A stretch of DNA of 7,299 nucleotides from Lachnospiraceae bacterium (lineage in GTDB: Bacteria > Bacillota > Clostridia > Lachnospirales > Lachnospiraceae). The stretch lies in contig JAJQCL010000055.1 in assembly GCA_021202715.1 (NCBI GenBank), positions 1-7,299 of the forward strand, in the 5' to 3' direction. Both the position numbers and the translations under genes were made by a program. Positions 1 through 5,618 of this stretch are shown here, piece after piece (the first letter of the stretch is position 1; each line of letters starts with the position of its first letter). The notes below the pieces were generated by a model. The model ran no database searches, was not told the origin of the DNA, and worked only from the letters and a program-made list of their open reading frames with translations.

Positions 1-374
1 ATCGTGCGCTGTGTCTCGCCGCGGTTCATGTAGAACTGGAGCGCCATTTTCAGAGCAACTTCCACGGCGACGCTGCCGGAATCAGAGTAGAAGCAGTAGT
101 CCAGGTCGCCGGGCAGCAAGCTTTCGAGCTTTTCAGAGAGCAGACGGGCCGGTTCATGGGTGAGTCCGCCCAGCATGACGTGAGCGAAGGAGTCAAGCTG
201 ATCTTCAATGACCCGATTCAGCTCCGGATGCTTATAGCCGTGGATGACGCTCCACCAGGAGGACACGGAGTCGATCAGCTTCCGGTCTTTGGTATAGAGA
301 TAGACGCCCTCGGCATTGCCGATCTCGTAGGGGAGTTTCAGGGTTTTCATCGGTTCATAGGGATACCAGATCAT
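1..374 (-). CDS. bioA: Adenosylmethionine-8-amino-7-oxononanoate aminotransferase (BioA), N-terminal part, cut by window edge
   Basis: BioA is a cytoplasmic PLP enzyme that transfers the amino group of S-adenosylmethionine to 7-keto-8-aminopelargonate, giving the diamine used by BioD. Only the first 124 residues are in the window; the reading frame stays open through base 1. The visible part carries BioA hallmarks: D-S-V-S-S-W-W at residues 35-41 (the paired Trp of the substrate pocket), I-H-G-Y-K-H-P at 44-50, H-V-M-L-G-G-L-T-H at 65-73, and D-S-G-S-V-A-V-E-V-A at 98-107, where G-S contacts the PLP phosphate. The chosen ATG (372-374) has an AGAAGG-type SD eight bases upstream. An in-frame ATG at 402-404 lies directly after a stop and has no SD. 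It is the third gene of the bioY-bioD-bioA operon, 72 bases after bioD. Identity is secure; the lysine that binds PLP lies outside the window. Confidence 0.95.
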   Translation of the reverse strand, partial: MIWYPYEPMKTLKLPYEIGNAEGVYLYTKDRKLIDSVSSWWSVIHGYKHPELNRVIEDQLDSFAHVMLGGLTHEPARLLSEKLESLLPGDLDYCFYSDSGSVAVEVALKMALQFYMNRGETQRT

Positions 375-446
375 GGGGGATACCTTCTTTCTACTACAAT
401 GCATTTATGGTTAATACCTCTTACAGCCAGTAAGGAATGATCCATT

Positions 447-1130
447 TTATTCGTACAAGGCTTCGAGGTCTTCCGGAGAAATGTCAAGCTCCGTATCGCC
501 GTCCCGGACACAGGCGACGACTTTCAGGCCGGTCAGTGTTTCACACATGAAGCGGTTGTCCTCGTGGAGAATATTTCCGGGTTCAAAATGATTAAAGAGG
601 ATGCCCTTCACGGGGAGATCGTGGGAACGCATGTAGGCAACGGTCAGGCCGACAGAATTGATGGTGCCGAGCCCGGCGTCAGCGACGAGCAGCGAGGGCA
701 AATGGCGGGCACGGATGAAATCCTCCAGAGAGAGCCTCTGTTCATCGAAACGCAGCGGACAGAGGATGCCGCCGGAGCCCTCCGCAGTGACATACTCATA
801 CTGACCGCAGACTCGATCAAAATCCAGCAGAACCTGTTCGAGATCGACAGGATTCCCTTCGAGGCGGGCGGCCAGATGCGGGGAGACAGCGGTCTCATAG
901 ACATAGGGACACATGTCTTCCAGAGGCTGTGCGATGCCGGAGACTGTCTTCACATGCAGCGCGTCGCCGGGGATCAGTGCTCCGTCCGCGCGGCGTTCAT
1001 TTCCGCTCATGGCGGCTTTAAAGTAGGCAACTGATTTCTGACTTTTTTGCAGCTTCTTCAGAAGCAGGCCGGTCACATACGTTTTGCCGACATCGGTGCC
1101 GGTACCGGTTACAAACAGTGTTTTGCTCAT
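447..1130 (-). CDS. bioD: ATP-dependent dethiobiotin synthetase BioD
   Basis: BioD closes the ureido ring of 7,8-diaminopelargonate with CO2 and ATP to make dethiobiotin, the step between BioA and BioB. The 227-residue product has the family's usual length. The P-loop G-T-G-T-D-V-G-K-T is at residues 9-17, and K38 in F-K-A-A-M-S-G sits where the carbamate-site lysine is expected. S-P-H-L-A-A (83-88) matches the substrate region, A-E-G-S-G-G (116-121) the second nucleotide motif, and L-G-T-I-N-S (154-159) the usual downstream loop. The segment after K38 reads A-A-M-S-G, whereas many homologues have P-V-x-T-G, a variation also seen in other Firmicutes as I recall. The start ATG (1128-1130) follows the bioY stop by one base. 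Its SD (AAGGAT) lies inside the bioY 3' end, so translation is probably coupled. Confidence 0.96.
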   Translation of the reverse strand: MSKTLFVTGTGTDVGKTYVTGLLLKKLQKSQKSVAYFKAAMSGNERRADGALIPGDALHVKTVSGIAQPLEDMCPYVYETAVSPHLAARLEGNPVDLEQVLLDFDRVCGQYEYVTAEGSGGILCPLRFDEQRLSLEDFIRARHLPSLLVADAGLGTINSVGLTVAYMRSHDLPVKGILFNHFEPGNILHEDNRFMCETLTGLKVVACVRDGDTELDISPEDLEALYE

Positions 1131-1131
1131 C

Positions 1132-1686
1132 TCAGATCCTTTCTTCCCGAATCAGAGGGATCAGACGCTGGCCGAGGAGGGCGCCGAGTACGCAGAGGAC
1201 GGCGTCTCCGGGGACGGCCAGAAGGAAACAGTACAGAAAAAGCGGCCACAGGCCGATGGGACTGTTCAGGTACAGGTTGCTGATCAGATAATAGTAAACC
1301 ATGCCGCACAGGTAGACGACAGCCAGACCGGTGAAGTCGGCGATCAGCAGCAGACGGAAGCCGGGACGGGGCGTACGACAGGCGATCGTACCCGTGACCC
1401 AGGCGCCGAGCGCGAAACCGTGCATGTAGCCGAAGCTCGGCTGAAAGATATAGCCGAGGCCGCCGCCGGAAGCAAAGATCGGAAGCCCCAGAAGCCCCAG
1501 CAGGATATAGACACAAACCGTTTCGGCGCCCCGTTTCCCGCCCAGCAGCAGCCCGGCCAGCATGGTGAACAGATATTGCAGGGTGAAGGGAACCACCGGG
1601 ATGGGGATGCGGATGAATGCGCCCACCGCGATGAGCGCGACAAACATCGCAGACAGAATCATATTTTTCGTTTTCTCAATACGCAT
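1132..1686 (-). CDS. bioY: Biotin ECF transporter substrate-binding subunit BioY
   Basis: BioY is the membrane S-component that captures biotin and imports it, usually with the shared EcfA/EcfA'/EcfT energising module encoded elsewhere; no such module is in this window. The 184-residue product is the typical length and is almost wholly hydrophobic, with about six predicted helices. Family signatures are R-I-P-I-P-V-V-P-F-T-L-Q at residues 26-37, L-A-G-L-L-L-G at 43-49, the long conserved stretch G-L-P-I-F-A-S-G-G-G-L-G-Y at 67-79, G-Y-M-H-G-F at 86-91, and P-G-D at 159-161 in the last helix region. The ATG at 1684-1686 has an AGGAG SD six bases upstream. As first gene after the BirA-controlled promoter, it places biotin uptake and synthesis under one control. 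Confidence 0.96.
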   Translation of the reverse strand: MRIEKTKNMILSAMFVALIAVGAFIRIPIPVVPFTLQYLFTMLAGLLLGGKRGAETVCVYILLGLLGLPIFASGGGLGYIFQPSFGYMHGFALGAWVTGTIACRTPRPGFRLLLIADFTGLAVVYLCGMVYYYLISNLYLNSPIGLWPLFLYCFLLAVPGDAVLCVLGALLGQRLIPLIREERI

Positions 1687-1739
1687 GTTATTCTCCTGGC
1701 CGTGTGATTCGGCGCAGCTGTCGCCTGCAGGCCGGGGAT

Positions 1740-1768
1740 ATCATACTATGGAGAAAATATATTGTCAA
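1740..1768 (-). promoter_or_regulatory. Sigma-A-type promoter of the bioYDA operon
   Basis: On the minus strand, TTGACA (1763-1768) and TATGAT (1740-1745) are separated by exactly 17 bases. This is a consensus -35, ideal spacing and a five-of-six -10. Transcription should begin near 1733, giving a leader of roughly 47 bases before the bioY ATG. The -35 hexamer lies inside the left arm of the BirA operator, so repressor binding would block RNA polymerase. Confidence 0.88.
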
Positions 1769-1793
1769 CCAATTATTTTATATAGTTGACAAT
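1761..1793. promoter_or_regulatory. BirA (biotin repressor) operator
   Basis: A perfect inverted repeat has 9-base arms, ATTGTCAAC (1761-1769) and GTTGACAAT (1785-1793), separated by 15 bases of AT-rich spacer. BirA operators in Firmicutes and proteobacteria have this layout: TTGT-x-AAC half-sites about 15 bases apart, upstream of bio or bioY genes. Its overlap with the -35 box of the bioY promoter fits repression by the BirA-biotinyl-AMP dimer. Arm sequence, spacer length, position and the genes controlled all agree. The birA gene itself is not in the window. Confidence 0.92.
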
Positions 1794-1908
1794 GTGATTT
1801 TGATCTTCCTGAGAAAATGGAGCAGAGACTTTGCATGGTTTTACACGATGTGAGATGAGTATAAAGAATGAAATCAAAAAATGAACGGGAAAGGTTTTTC
1901 TCTGGATG

Positions 1909-1937
1909 TTGCGAGAACAGGAAATCTTCGATATAAT
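1909..1937 (+). promoter_or_regulatory. Candidate promoter of the yfcE operon
   Basis: TTGCGA (1909-1914) and a perfect TATAAT (1932-1937) are separated by 17 bases. The expected start site is near 1944, leaving a leader of about 134 bases before yfcE. The -35 box matches consensus at four of six positions. There is no competing well-spaced pair upstream in the gap. Confidence 0.55.
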
Positions 1938-1940
1938 GAT

Positions 1941-2062
1941 GTGCAGAAGGATAGAATGAGCCTGTTGCTTTCTGTTTTGCGTATCCTGCACCAGACGGAA
2001 CGGGATAAGAAAGTTTCTTTATCCGAAAGACATTGGCTTTGTGCCGCTACACCAGAAGCGGC
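1941..2062 (+). other. Potentially structured leader of yfcE (three hairpins)
   Basis: Three stems can be drawn. The first pairs 1941-1946 and 1950-1953 with 1982-1991, with a 3-base bulge. The second pairs 2003-2011 with 2015-2024 and has one bulged U. The third pairs GCCGCT (2043-2048) with AGCGGC (2057-2062) around an 8-base loop, six bases upstream of the yfcE SD. None is followed by a U-tract, so none is an intrinsic terminator. I do not recognise a known riboswitch class. The fold may be incidental. Confidence 0.25.
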
Positions 2063-2081
2063 GGAATGGAGAGGTTTATGA
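1956..2081 (+). CDS. Possible 41-residue leader peptide overlapping yfcE (doubtful)
   Basis: An open frame begins with ATG at 1956-1958, five bases after an AGAAGG SD-like stretch. It ends with a TGA at 2079-2081 that overlaps the yfcE ATG as ATGA, a common arrangement for translational coupling. The predicted 41 residues start with a leucine-rich segment (M-S-L-L-L-S-V-L-R-I-L) followed by a charged middle and a W-containing tail. No family is recognised. Against it: the predicted transcript start near 1944 would leave only about 12 bases upstream of the ATG, and yfcE has its own good SD. The frame may be chance; no function is proposed. Confidence 0.22.
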   Translation: MSLLLSVLRILHQTERDKKVSLSERHWLCAATPEAAEWRGL

Positions 2082-2638
2082 AATATTTGATTGCATCGGA
2101 TCTGCATGGGTCGGCGTATTATGCACAGAAGCTGTGGGAAGTCTATGATGCGGAGCAGGCGGATCGTTTGATTTTTCTCGGAGATATGCTGTATCACGGC
2201 CCCCGGAATGATCTGCCGCGGGACTATGATCCGCGAAAAGTGACGGCGATGATGAACGCCCGTAAGCGGGAGATTCTCTGTGTGCGCGGCAACTGTGATG
2301 CAGAGGTCGATCAGATGGTGCTGGAATTCCCGGTCATGGCGGATTACGCGATTCTGACGCAGCCGCGCAGGGAAGGGGGAGAGACCATGATCTTCGTGAC
2401 ACATGGCCATTTGTTCAACGAGGAGCAGCTGCCGATGCTGCAGCGCGGCGACATCCTGCTGCACGGGCACACGCATGTACAGGTCTGCGCGCCGCGGGAG
2501 GAATACATATATATGAATCCCGGGTCTCTCGCACTGCCCAAGGACGGGAGCCGACACGGTTACATGACAGTGGAGAACGGAACATTTCTCTGGAAGGATG
2601 TGGAGAGCGGCGAGGAGTTTCTTCGCTATCAGCTGTGA
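2078..2638 (+). CDS. yfcE: YfcE-type phosphodiesterase (calcineurin-like metallophosphoesterase)
   Basis: This is a cytoplasmic two-metal phosphoesterase. Escherichia coli YfcE hydrolyses phosphodiesters such as bis-p-nitrophenyl phosphate in vitro, and its physiological substrate is unknown. The 186-residue length matches E. coli YfcE closely. The complete metallophosphoesterase motif series is present: D-L-H (residues 8-10), G-D (35-36), G-N-C-D (71-74), T-H-G-H (108-111), G-H-T-H (130-133) and N-P-G-S (147-150). All expected metal ligands are there, so the enzyme looks active. The ATG at 2078 is preferred because GGAGAGG lies just upstream (2068-2074) and the family normally starts M-K-Y-L/x-I-A-S-D. 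An upstream in-frame start at 2033 would add 15 residues of no family character. It leads a probable four-gene operon, with the HAD gene starting seven bases after its stop. Confidence 0.93.
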   Translation: MKYLIASDLHGSAYYAQKLWEVYDAEQADRLIFLGDMLYHGPRNDLPRDYDPRKVTAMMNARKREILCVRGNCDAEVDQMVLEFPVMADYAILTQPRREGGETMIFVTHGHLFNEEQLPMLQRGDILLHGHTHVQVCAPREEYIYMNPGSLALPKDGSRHGYMTVENGTFLWKDVESGEEFLRYQL

Positions 2639-2645
2639 GGAACAT

Positions 2646-3317
2646 ATGAAGAAGTATCACTATTTTTTGTTTGATCTGGACGGGACGTTGACCGAGCCGG
2701 AGGAGGGAATTACGAAGAGCGTGCAGTATGCGCTGGAGTATTTCGGCATTCACGAGGAGGACCCGGCGAATCTGCGGCGCTTCATCGGTCCACCTCTGGC
2801 GGATTCTTTTCAGGAATATTATGGATTTGACCGGGAGAAGGCCATGCAGGCCCGTGCAAAATACCAGGAGCGATACAACGTGGTGGGATTGTTTGAAAAT
2901 GCGGTGATCCCAGGCACTCCGGAGCTATTGGCAGGAATTCGTGCGCGCGGCGGCGTGATTGCCCTTGCCAGCTCCAAGCCGGAACCGCTGGCACGGAAGG
3001 TTCTGGAAATGTATGGATTGTCCCCGTGGTTCGAGGAGATCGTGGGCAGCTGCCAAGACGGTAGACGGTCAGCAAAGGTGGATGTAATTGCAGAGGGTTT
3101 CCGCAGAATGAGTCTGGGGGAAAAGGAAAAATCACAGACCCTTATGATCGGAGACCGCCGTCACGATGTCTGGGGGGCGCAGGCCTTCGGCATCGATTCG
3201 CTGGGTACATATGTGGGCTATGCCGACCCCGGAGAACTGGAGGCGGCGGGAGCCACATGGATCGCCGGTTCCATGGAAGAGATGACACAACTGCTGTGGG
3301 AGGCGGCGGAGGCCTGA
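2646..3317 (+). CDS. HAD-superfamily phosphatase (phosphoglycolate phosphatase-like, subfamily IA)
   Basis: This is a 223-residue cytoplasmic haloacid-dehalogenase-type hydrolase that most likely removes phosphate from a small metabolite. The catalytic motifs are intact: F-D-L-D-G-T at residues 9-14 with nucleophile D10 and acid D12, A-S-S-K-P at 108-112 (motif II), K144 in R-S-A-K-V-D (motif III lysine), and I-G-D-R-R-H-D at 168-174 (motif IV metal ligands D170 and D174). The helical cap lies between residues about 18 and 85. The pattern resembles Gph/PpaX and the 5'-nucleotidase-like members, but the substrate cannot be read from sequence. The ATG at 2646 is chosen because GAGGA (2637-2641) precedes it and the family starts just before F-D-L-D-G-T; an upstream ATG at 2598 lies inside yfcE. 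Close packing with yfcE (seven bases) indicates co-transcription of two phosphoesterases. Confidence 0.9.
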   Translation: MKKYHYFLFDLDGTLTEPEEGITKSVQYALEYFGIHEEDPANLRRFIGPPLADSFQEYYGFDREKAMQARAKYQERYNVVGLFENAVIPGTPELLAGIRARGGVIALASSKPEPLARKVLEMYGLSPWFEEIVGSCQDGRRSAKVDVIAEGFRRMSLGEKEKSQTLMIGDRRHDVWGAQAFGIDSLGTYVGYADPGELEAAGATWIAGSMEEMTQLLWEAAEA

Positions 3318-3386
3318 GAGGACTTTTCTGGCGACGGTACGGCCGGGGAAACAGGCTTTCGCCCTCCGGAAAAAGGAGTGAGACGC

Positions 3387-3827
3387 ATGAATATTTTGTT
3401 CTTCCTGACACCAAAGAGTGAAGTGGCCTGCATCACAGAGGATATGACACTGCGGCAGGCACTGGAGAAGATGGAGAACCACCGCTTTACCTGCATTCCG
3501 GTGCTGGCAGCGGACGGACGCTATGTGGGCACGATCACAGAGGGGGATCTCCTGTGGGCCATCAAGAATCAGTACAATCTGAATCTGCGGGAGGCAGAGC
3601 GTTTTCCCATTACCGATGTGCGCCGGAAGCGGGATTACATGCCGGTGTATATCAATGAGACCGTGGAGGGGATGTTCAATCTCGCGATGTCCCAGAACTT
3701 TGTGCCCGTGGTGGACGATCGGCGTATGTTCATTGGGATCATTACCCGGAAGGATATCCTGCAGTATTGCTATAAGACCTGGATGGCACAGGATGCCCGG
3801 GAGGGCGGCGCAGAAGGGGATGAATAG
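3387..3827 (+). CDS. Stand-alone two-CBS-domain protein
   Basis: The 146-residue cytoplasmic protein consists almost entirely of a CBS-domain pair, which folds into a Bateman module that binds adenosine nucleotides or related ligands and acts as a sensor. The first CBS repeat spans about residues 7-65, with I-P-V-L at 37-40 and Y-V-G-T-I-T-E-G-D-L-L at 46-56. The second spans about 75-132, with F-V-P-V-V-D-D at 105-111 and F-I-G-I-I-T-R-K-D-I-L at 115-125. No catalytic domain is attached. Size and layout recall the DarB/CbpB c-di-AMP-binding proteins, but sequence alone cannot settle the ligand. The ATG at 3387 has AAAGGAG eight bases upstream; a GTG at 3378 in frame overlaps that SD and is less likely. 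The 69-base gap after the HAD gene holds no clear promoter or terminator, so it is probably the third gene of the operon. Confidence 0.88.
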   Translation: MNILFFLTPKSEVACITEDMTLRQALEKMENHRFTCIPVLAADGRYVGTITEGDLLWAIKNQYNLNLREAERFPITDVRRKRDYMPVYINETVEGMFNLAMSQNFVPVVDDRRMFIGIITRKDILQYCYKTWMAQDAREGGAEGDE

Positions 3828-3833
3828 AAGAAG

Positions 3834-4031
3834 ATGGCGGAAATAATAGAAGAGTTTTTCTCCGGATATTGCAAGACACACAATGAGAGCCGCATGATTG
3901 CCTGTGAGTACCGGGTGAAAGACGGCTATTACAGTCTGGAGAGCGTGGACTGTGATTTTACGGATTGCCCGCACAGCGCCGCCTGCACGGTGGTACGGCA
4001 GGCGCTGGAGAAAGAGGAAGAAGAGCCCTGA
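3834..4031 (+). CDS. Small Cys/His-rich protein of unknown function
   Basis: The product has 65 residues and no signal peptide or membrane segment. It has five cysteines and two histidines in a regular spacing: C13-x2-H16, C24, then C40-x4-C45-x-H47-x3-C51. This could form a small zinc-binding or redox unit. The C-terminus is acidic (K-E-E-E-E-P). I recall similar short uncharacterised proteins in Lachnospiraceae genomes but cannot name a family. It starts six bases after the CBS gene stop, with only a weak GAAGAAG SD, which suggests coupling to the CBS gene. Base composition and codon use resemble the neighbours. The stop TGA is one base from the convergent stop of the VanW-family gene. It is very likely a real gene because the frame fills the gap exactly; its function is unknown. 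Confidence 0.75.
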   Translation: MAEIIEEFFSGYCKTHNESRMIACEYRVKDGYYSLESVDCDFTDCPHSAACTVVRQALEKEEEEP

Positions 4032-4032
4032 C

Positions 4033-5373
4033 TCAGCCGGTTCCGTAGGTGATCGTCTGCTGGGAGGCGGAATAATAGTCTGTGTGGAGCAGGGTTCGCT
4101 CAGTCTCCACGCCGTCGATGTAGACGACCTTGGTCAGGGTAGCGGTCACCGCCGGGCGAAGGGTCCCGCTGATGACAGAAGTGCCGGTGGCTAACTCGCT
4201 GGAATAGGCCTCGATCTTCTCCGTGGGCCATTCCAGGTAAATGGTTTCCGCTTCAAACTCCACCGTGCGGTTTTCCGCGCGGGTCTCTACCCCGTAGATG
4301 GAGAAGGACAGGGTACTCCCGTCAGCGACCCCGTAGATGTAGATGGGATCATCCAGATTGTTGGTGAAGACTAGATCCTTGACGCCCTCGGCGATCGCTG
4401 CGTCGTCGCCGTAATCGACGTAGGAGACGACCATGGAGTGTGAGTGACGTTCATCGATCTGCAGTTCTGCGCGCAGCAGCGCATTGTAGAGGGTCGTGGA
4501 GACCTGACAGACGCCGCCGCCGACGGCCTGCTCCGATTCTCCGTTGGAATACTGGGAGGCCATCTCATAGACATTTTCTTCGGTGCGGGACTTGATGGCT
4601 TCGCTGATGGACAGGGATTCGCCGGGCATGACGACCGTGCCGTTCAGGTACTCTGTGGCTACGCGGATGTTCGTCTTGCGCCCTGAGGTGCTGTCGCTGT
4701 AGGTCGTGCTGAAAGTTCCCAGCCTGTCTTCGATCTGTTCCAGATCCGCTGTGGTGACGGAGGGCGTATCTTCCTGCGAGACCACTTCCACGGACATGTT
4801 TTGTCCGAGGTTGTCGGCAAATTCTTCGAGGATAGCGGAGAGTGTCGCCGTCGTATTGGTGACAATCCCGTTTGATTCGGTGGTGGTGATGATGAAGCTG
4901 CCGCTTTCCCGTGTCATGGCCGCGTCAACGGCGGGAAAGTCATGAGTCTCTCCCAGCGTTTCCAGCGTCTCTGTCACGGCCTCCGAGGAGATCTGGTAGG
5001 ATACATCCAGATAAATATTGCCGTATTTTAAGTCCATCTGAGACTTGTAGCGCTGAATCAGGGAGCCTTCATTCCCCAGAGAGAGCGCTTCGTCGACGAC
5101 ACTCTCCGTATCCCATGTGAAATCCCAGTCGCTGACGGCGACGGTCTCGCTGACCCCGTCGAGACAGATAAGGGTGAAGGAAGCTCCGGCAATTTCCTGA
5201 AACCAGGCGTCGATGACCTCGGTCGCCTCCGCACGGGTCATTCCTCCCAGTGAGATCCCCTGCGCATAGACGCCCTCGCGGATGGTCGTTCCGGCGGCGC
5301 AGCACGGAAGGGGGAGCAGGAGAAGAAGTCCAAGGACAGCACCGGAAAATAAGATGTTTCGGATTGTTCTCAT
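4033..5373 (-). CDS. Exported YoaR/VanW-family protein
   Basis: This is a 446-residue secreted or cell-surface protein. Residues 1-27 form a signal peptide: basic start M-R-T-I-R, then a hydrophobic core with L-L-L-L-L, ending P-C-C-A-A before G28. Cleavage after A-A by signal peptidase I looks likelier than lipidation, because L-P-C does not fit a good lipobox. Residues about 33-210 resemble the repeated peptidoglycan-binding-4-type domains that accompany VanW (for example G-V-Y-A-Q-G-I-S-L-G-G-M-T at 34-46). Residues about 215-350 are the VanW domain: L-G-T-F-S-T-T-Y-S at 218-226, P-G-E at 250-252, G-G-G-V-C-Q-V-S-T-T-L-Y-N-A at 285-298, and H-S at 312-313. The C-terminal 75 residues resemble a G5-like domain. 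The biochemical role of VanW is unknown. The name comes from vanB-type glycopeptide-resistance clusters, and no other van genes are present, so a general cell-wall role is more plausible than resistance. Confidence 0.92.
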   Translation of the reverse strand: MRTIRNILFSGAVLGLLLLLPLPCCAAGTTIREGVYAQGISLGGMTRAEATEVIDAWFQEIAGASFTLICLDGVSETVAVSDWDFTWDTESVVDEALSLGNEGSLIQRYKSQMDLKYGNIYLDVSYQISSEAVTETLETLGETHDFPAVDAAMTRESGSFIITTTESNGIVTNTTATLSAILEEFADNLGQNMSVEVVSQEDTPSVTTADLEQIEDRLGTFSTTYSDSTSGRKTNIRVATEYLNGTVVMPGESLSISEAIKSRTEENVYEMASQYSNGESEQAVGGGVCQVSTTLYNALLRAELQIDERHSHSMVVSYVDYGDDAAIAEGVKDLVFTNNLDDPIYIYGVADGSTLSFSIYGVETRAENRTVEFEAETIYLEWPTEKIEAYSSELATGTSVISGTLRPAVTATLTKVVYIDGVETERTLLHTDYYSASQQTITYGTG

Positions 5374-5417
5374 TGGTATATCTCTTTCTGTAAGTCAGTG
5401 TAAGCATACACAGTCCC

Positions 5418-5445
5418 ATTATAACACTTTTTTTTGACACATCAA
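5418..5445 (-). promoter_or_regulatory. Promoter of the VanW-family gene
   Basis: On the minus strand a perfect TATAAT (5418-5423) follows TTGATG (5440-5445) with a 16-base spacer containing a run of eight A. The start should be near 5411, giving a short leader of about 38 bases before the ATG at 5373. The SD of the gene is weak (AAAGAGAT). Confidence 0.65.
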
Positions 5446-5529
5446 TCCGGGAGAGGAAAACTTAACAAAAAAGTCAAAGACACATAAAACCGGGATAGCT
5501 GCTGTAAACTTAAAATAGTCACAACTTTT

Positions 5530-5541
5530 TGGAAATTTCCA
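5530..5541. repeat. Perfect 12-base palindrome next to the exporter promoter
   Basis: TGGAAATTTCCA is a perfect palindrome that ends ten bases upstream of the -35 box of the exporter promoter. Its position would suit a transcription-factor site or an UP-like element, but the sequence matches no operator that I can name with confidence, and short AT-rich palindromes arise by chance. Confidence 0.35.
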
Positions 5542-5551
5542 GACTTTTTAC

Positions 5552-5580
5552 TTGACATTCGCAAAAAACACGGCTAAGAT
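5552..5580 (+). promoter_or_regulatory. Promoter of the riboswitch-exporter transcript
   Basis: A perfect TTGACA (5552-5557) and TAAGAT (5575-5580) are separated by 17 bases. The expected start near 5587 gives an unusually long leader of about 195 bases, which contains the whole riboswitch and its terminator. Confidence 0.8.
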
Positions 5581-5618
5581 AAGAGAAAATCTATTTGCGC
5601 TGCATATATTACTACAGT

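Larger units (their letters stand above)
1794..2077. other. Intergenic region between bio operon and yfcE operon
   Basis: These 284 bases separate divergently transcribed units. The part from 1794 to about 1905 is AT-rich and shows no gene and no convincing promoter. A plus-strand promoter candidate sits at 1909-1937, and the rest is the presumed yfcE leader, with possible hairpins and a small open frame (listed separately). I see no mobile element, RNA gene or terminator here. Confidence 0.6.

Noticed and set aside
402..404. Alternative upstream ATG for bioA
   Set aside because: It directly follows an in-frame stop, has no SD, and would place the good AGAAGG SD inside the gene.
564..1034. 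156-residue open frame antisense to bioD
   Set aside because: It lies wholly opposite a well-supported bioD, has no recognisable domain, and is typical of shadow frames in GC-rich genes.
1084..1707. 207-residue open frame antisense to bioY
   Set aside because: The frame mirrors bioY, its product is polar and of low complexity with many Q, G, D and R, and no family is recognisable.
1860..1865. TATAAA as a second promoter upstream of yfcE
   Set aside because: No acceptable -35 hexamer occurs 16-18 bases upstream; the pair at 1909-1937 is better.
1881..1955. Longer 66-residue version of the leader peptide starting at 1881
   Set aside because: This start has no SD and lies upstream of the predicted promoter, so it would not be on the main transcript.
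1874..2557. 227-residue open frame antisense to yfcE and its leader
   Set aside because: It overlaps a yfcE gene with every catalytic motif and shows no family features.
3337..3369. GC-rich potential hairpin between the HAD and CBS genes as a terminator
   Set aside because: The pairing is interrupted and no U-tract follows; a purine-rich SD follows instead.
3378..3380. GTG start for the CBS protein
   Set aside because: It overlaps the AAAGGAG SD that is correctly spaced for the ATG at 3387.
3132..3974. 280-residue open frame antisense to the HAD, CBS and small-protein genes
   Set aside because: It crosses three real genes on the opposite strand, has no domain, and its His-rich composition follows from the complementary codons.
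4033..5373. Glycopeptide-resistance cluster, from the VanW match
   Set aside because: No vanH, vanB or vanD ligase, vanX, or vanR/vanS gene is nearby, and VanW-domain proteins are common in susceptible Clostridia.
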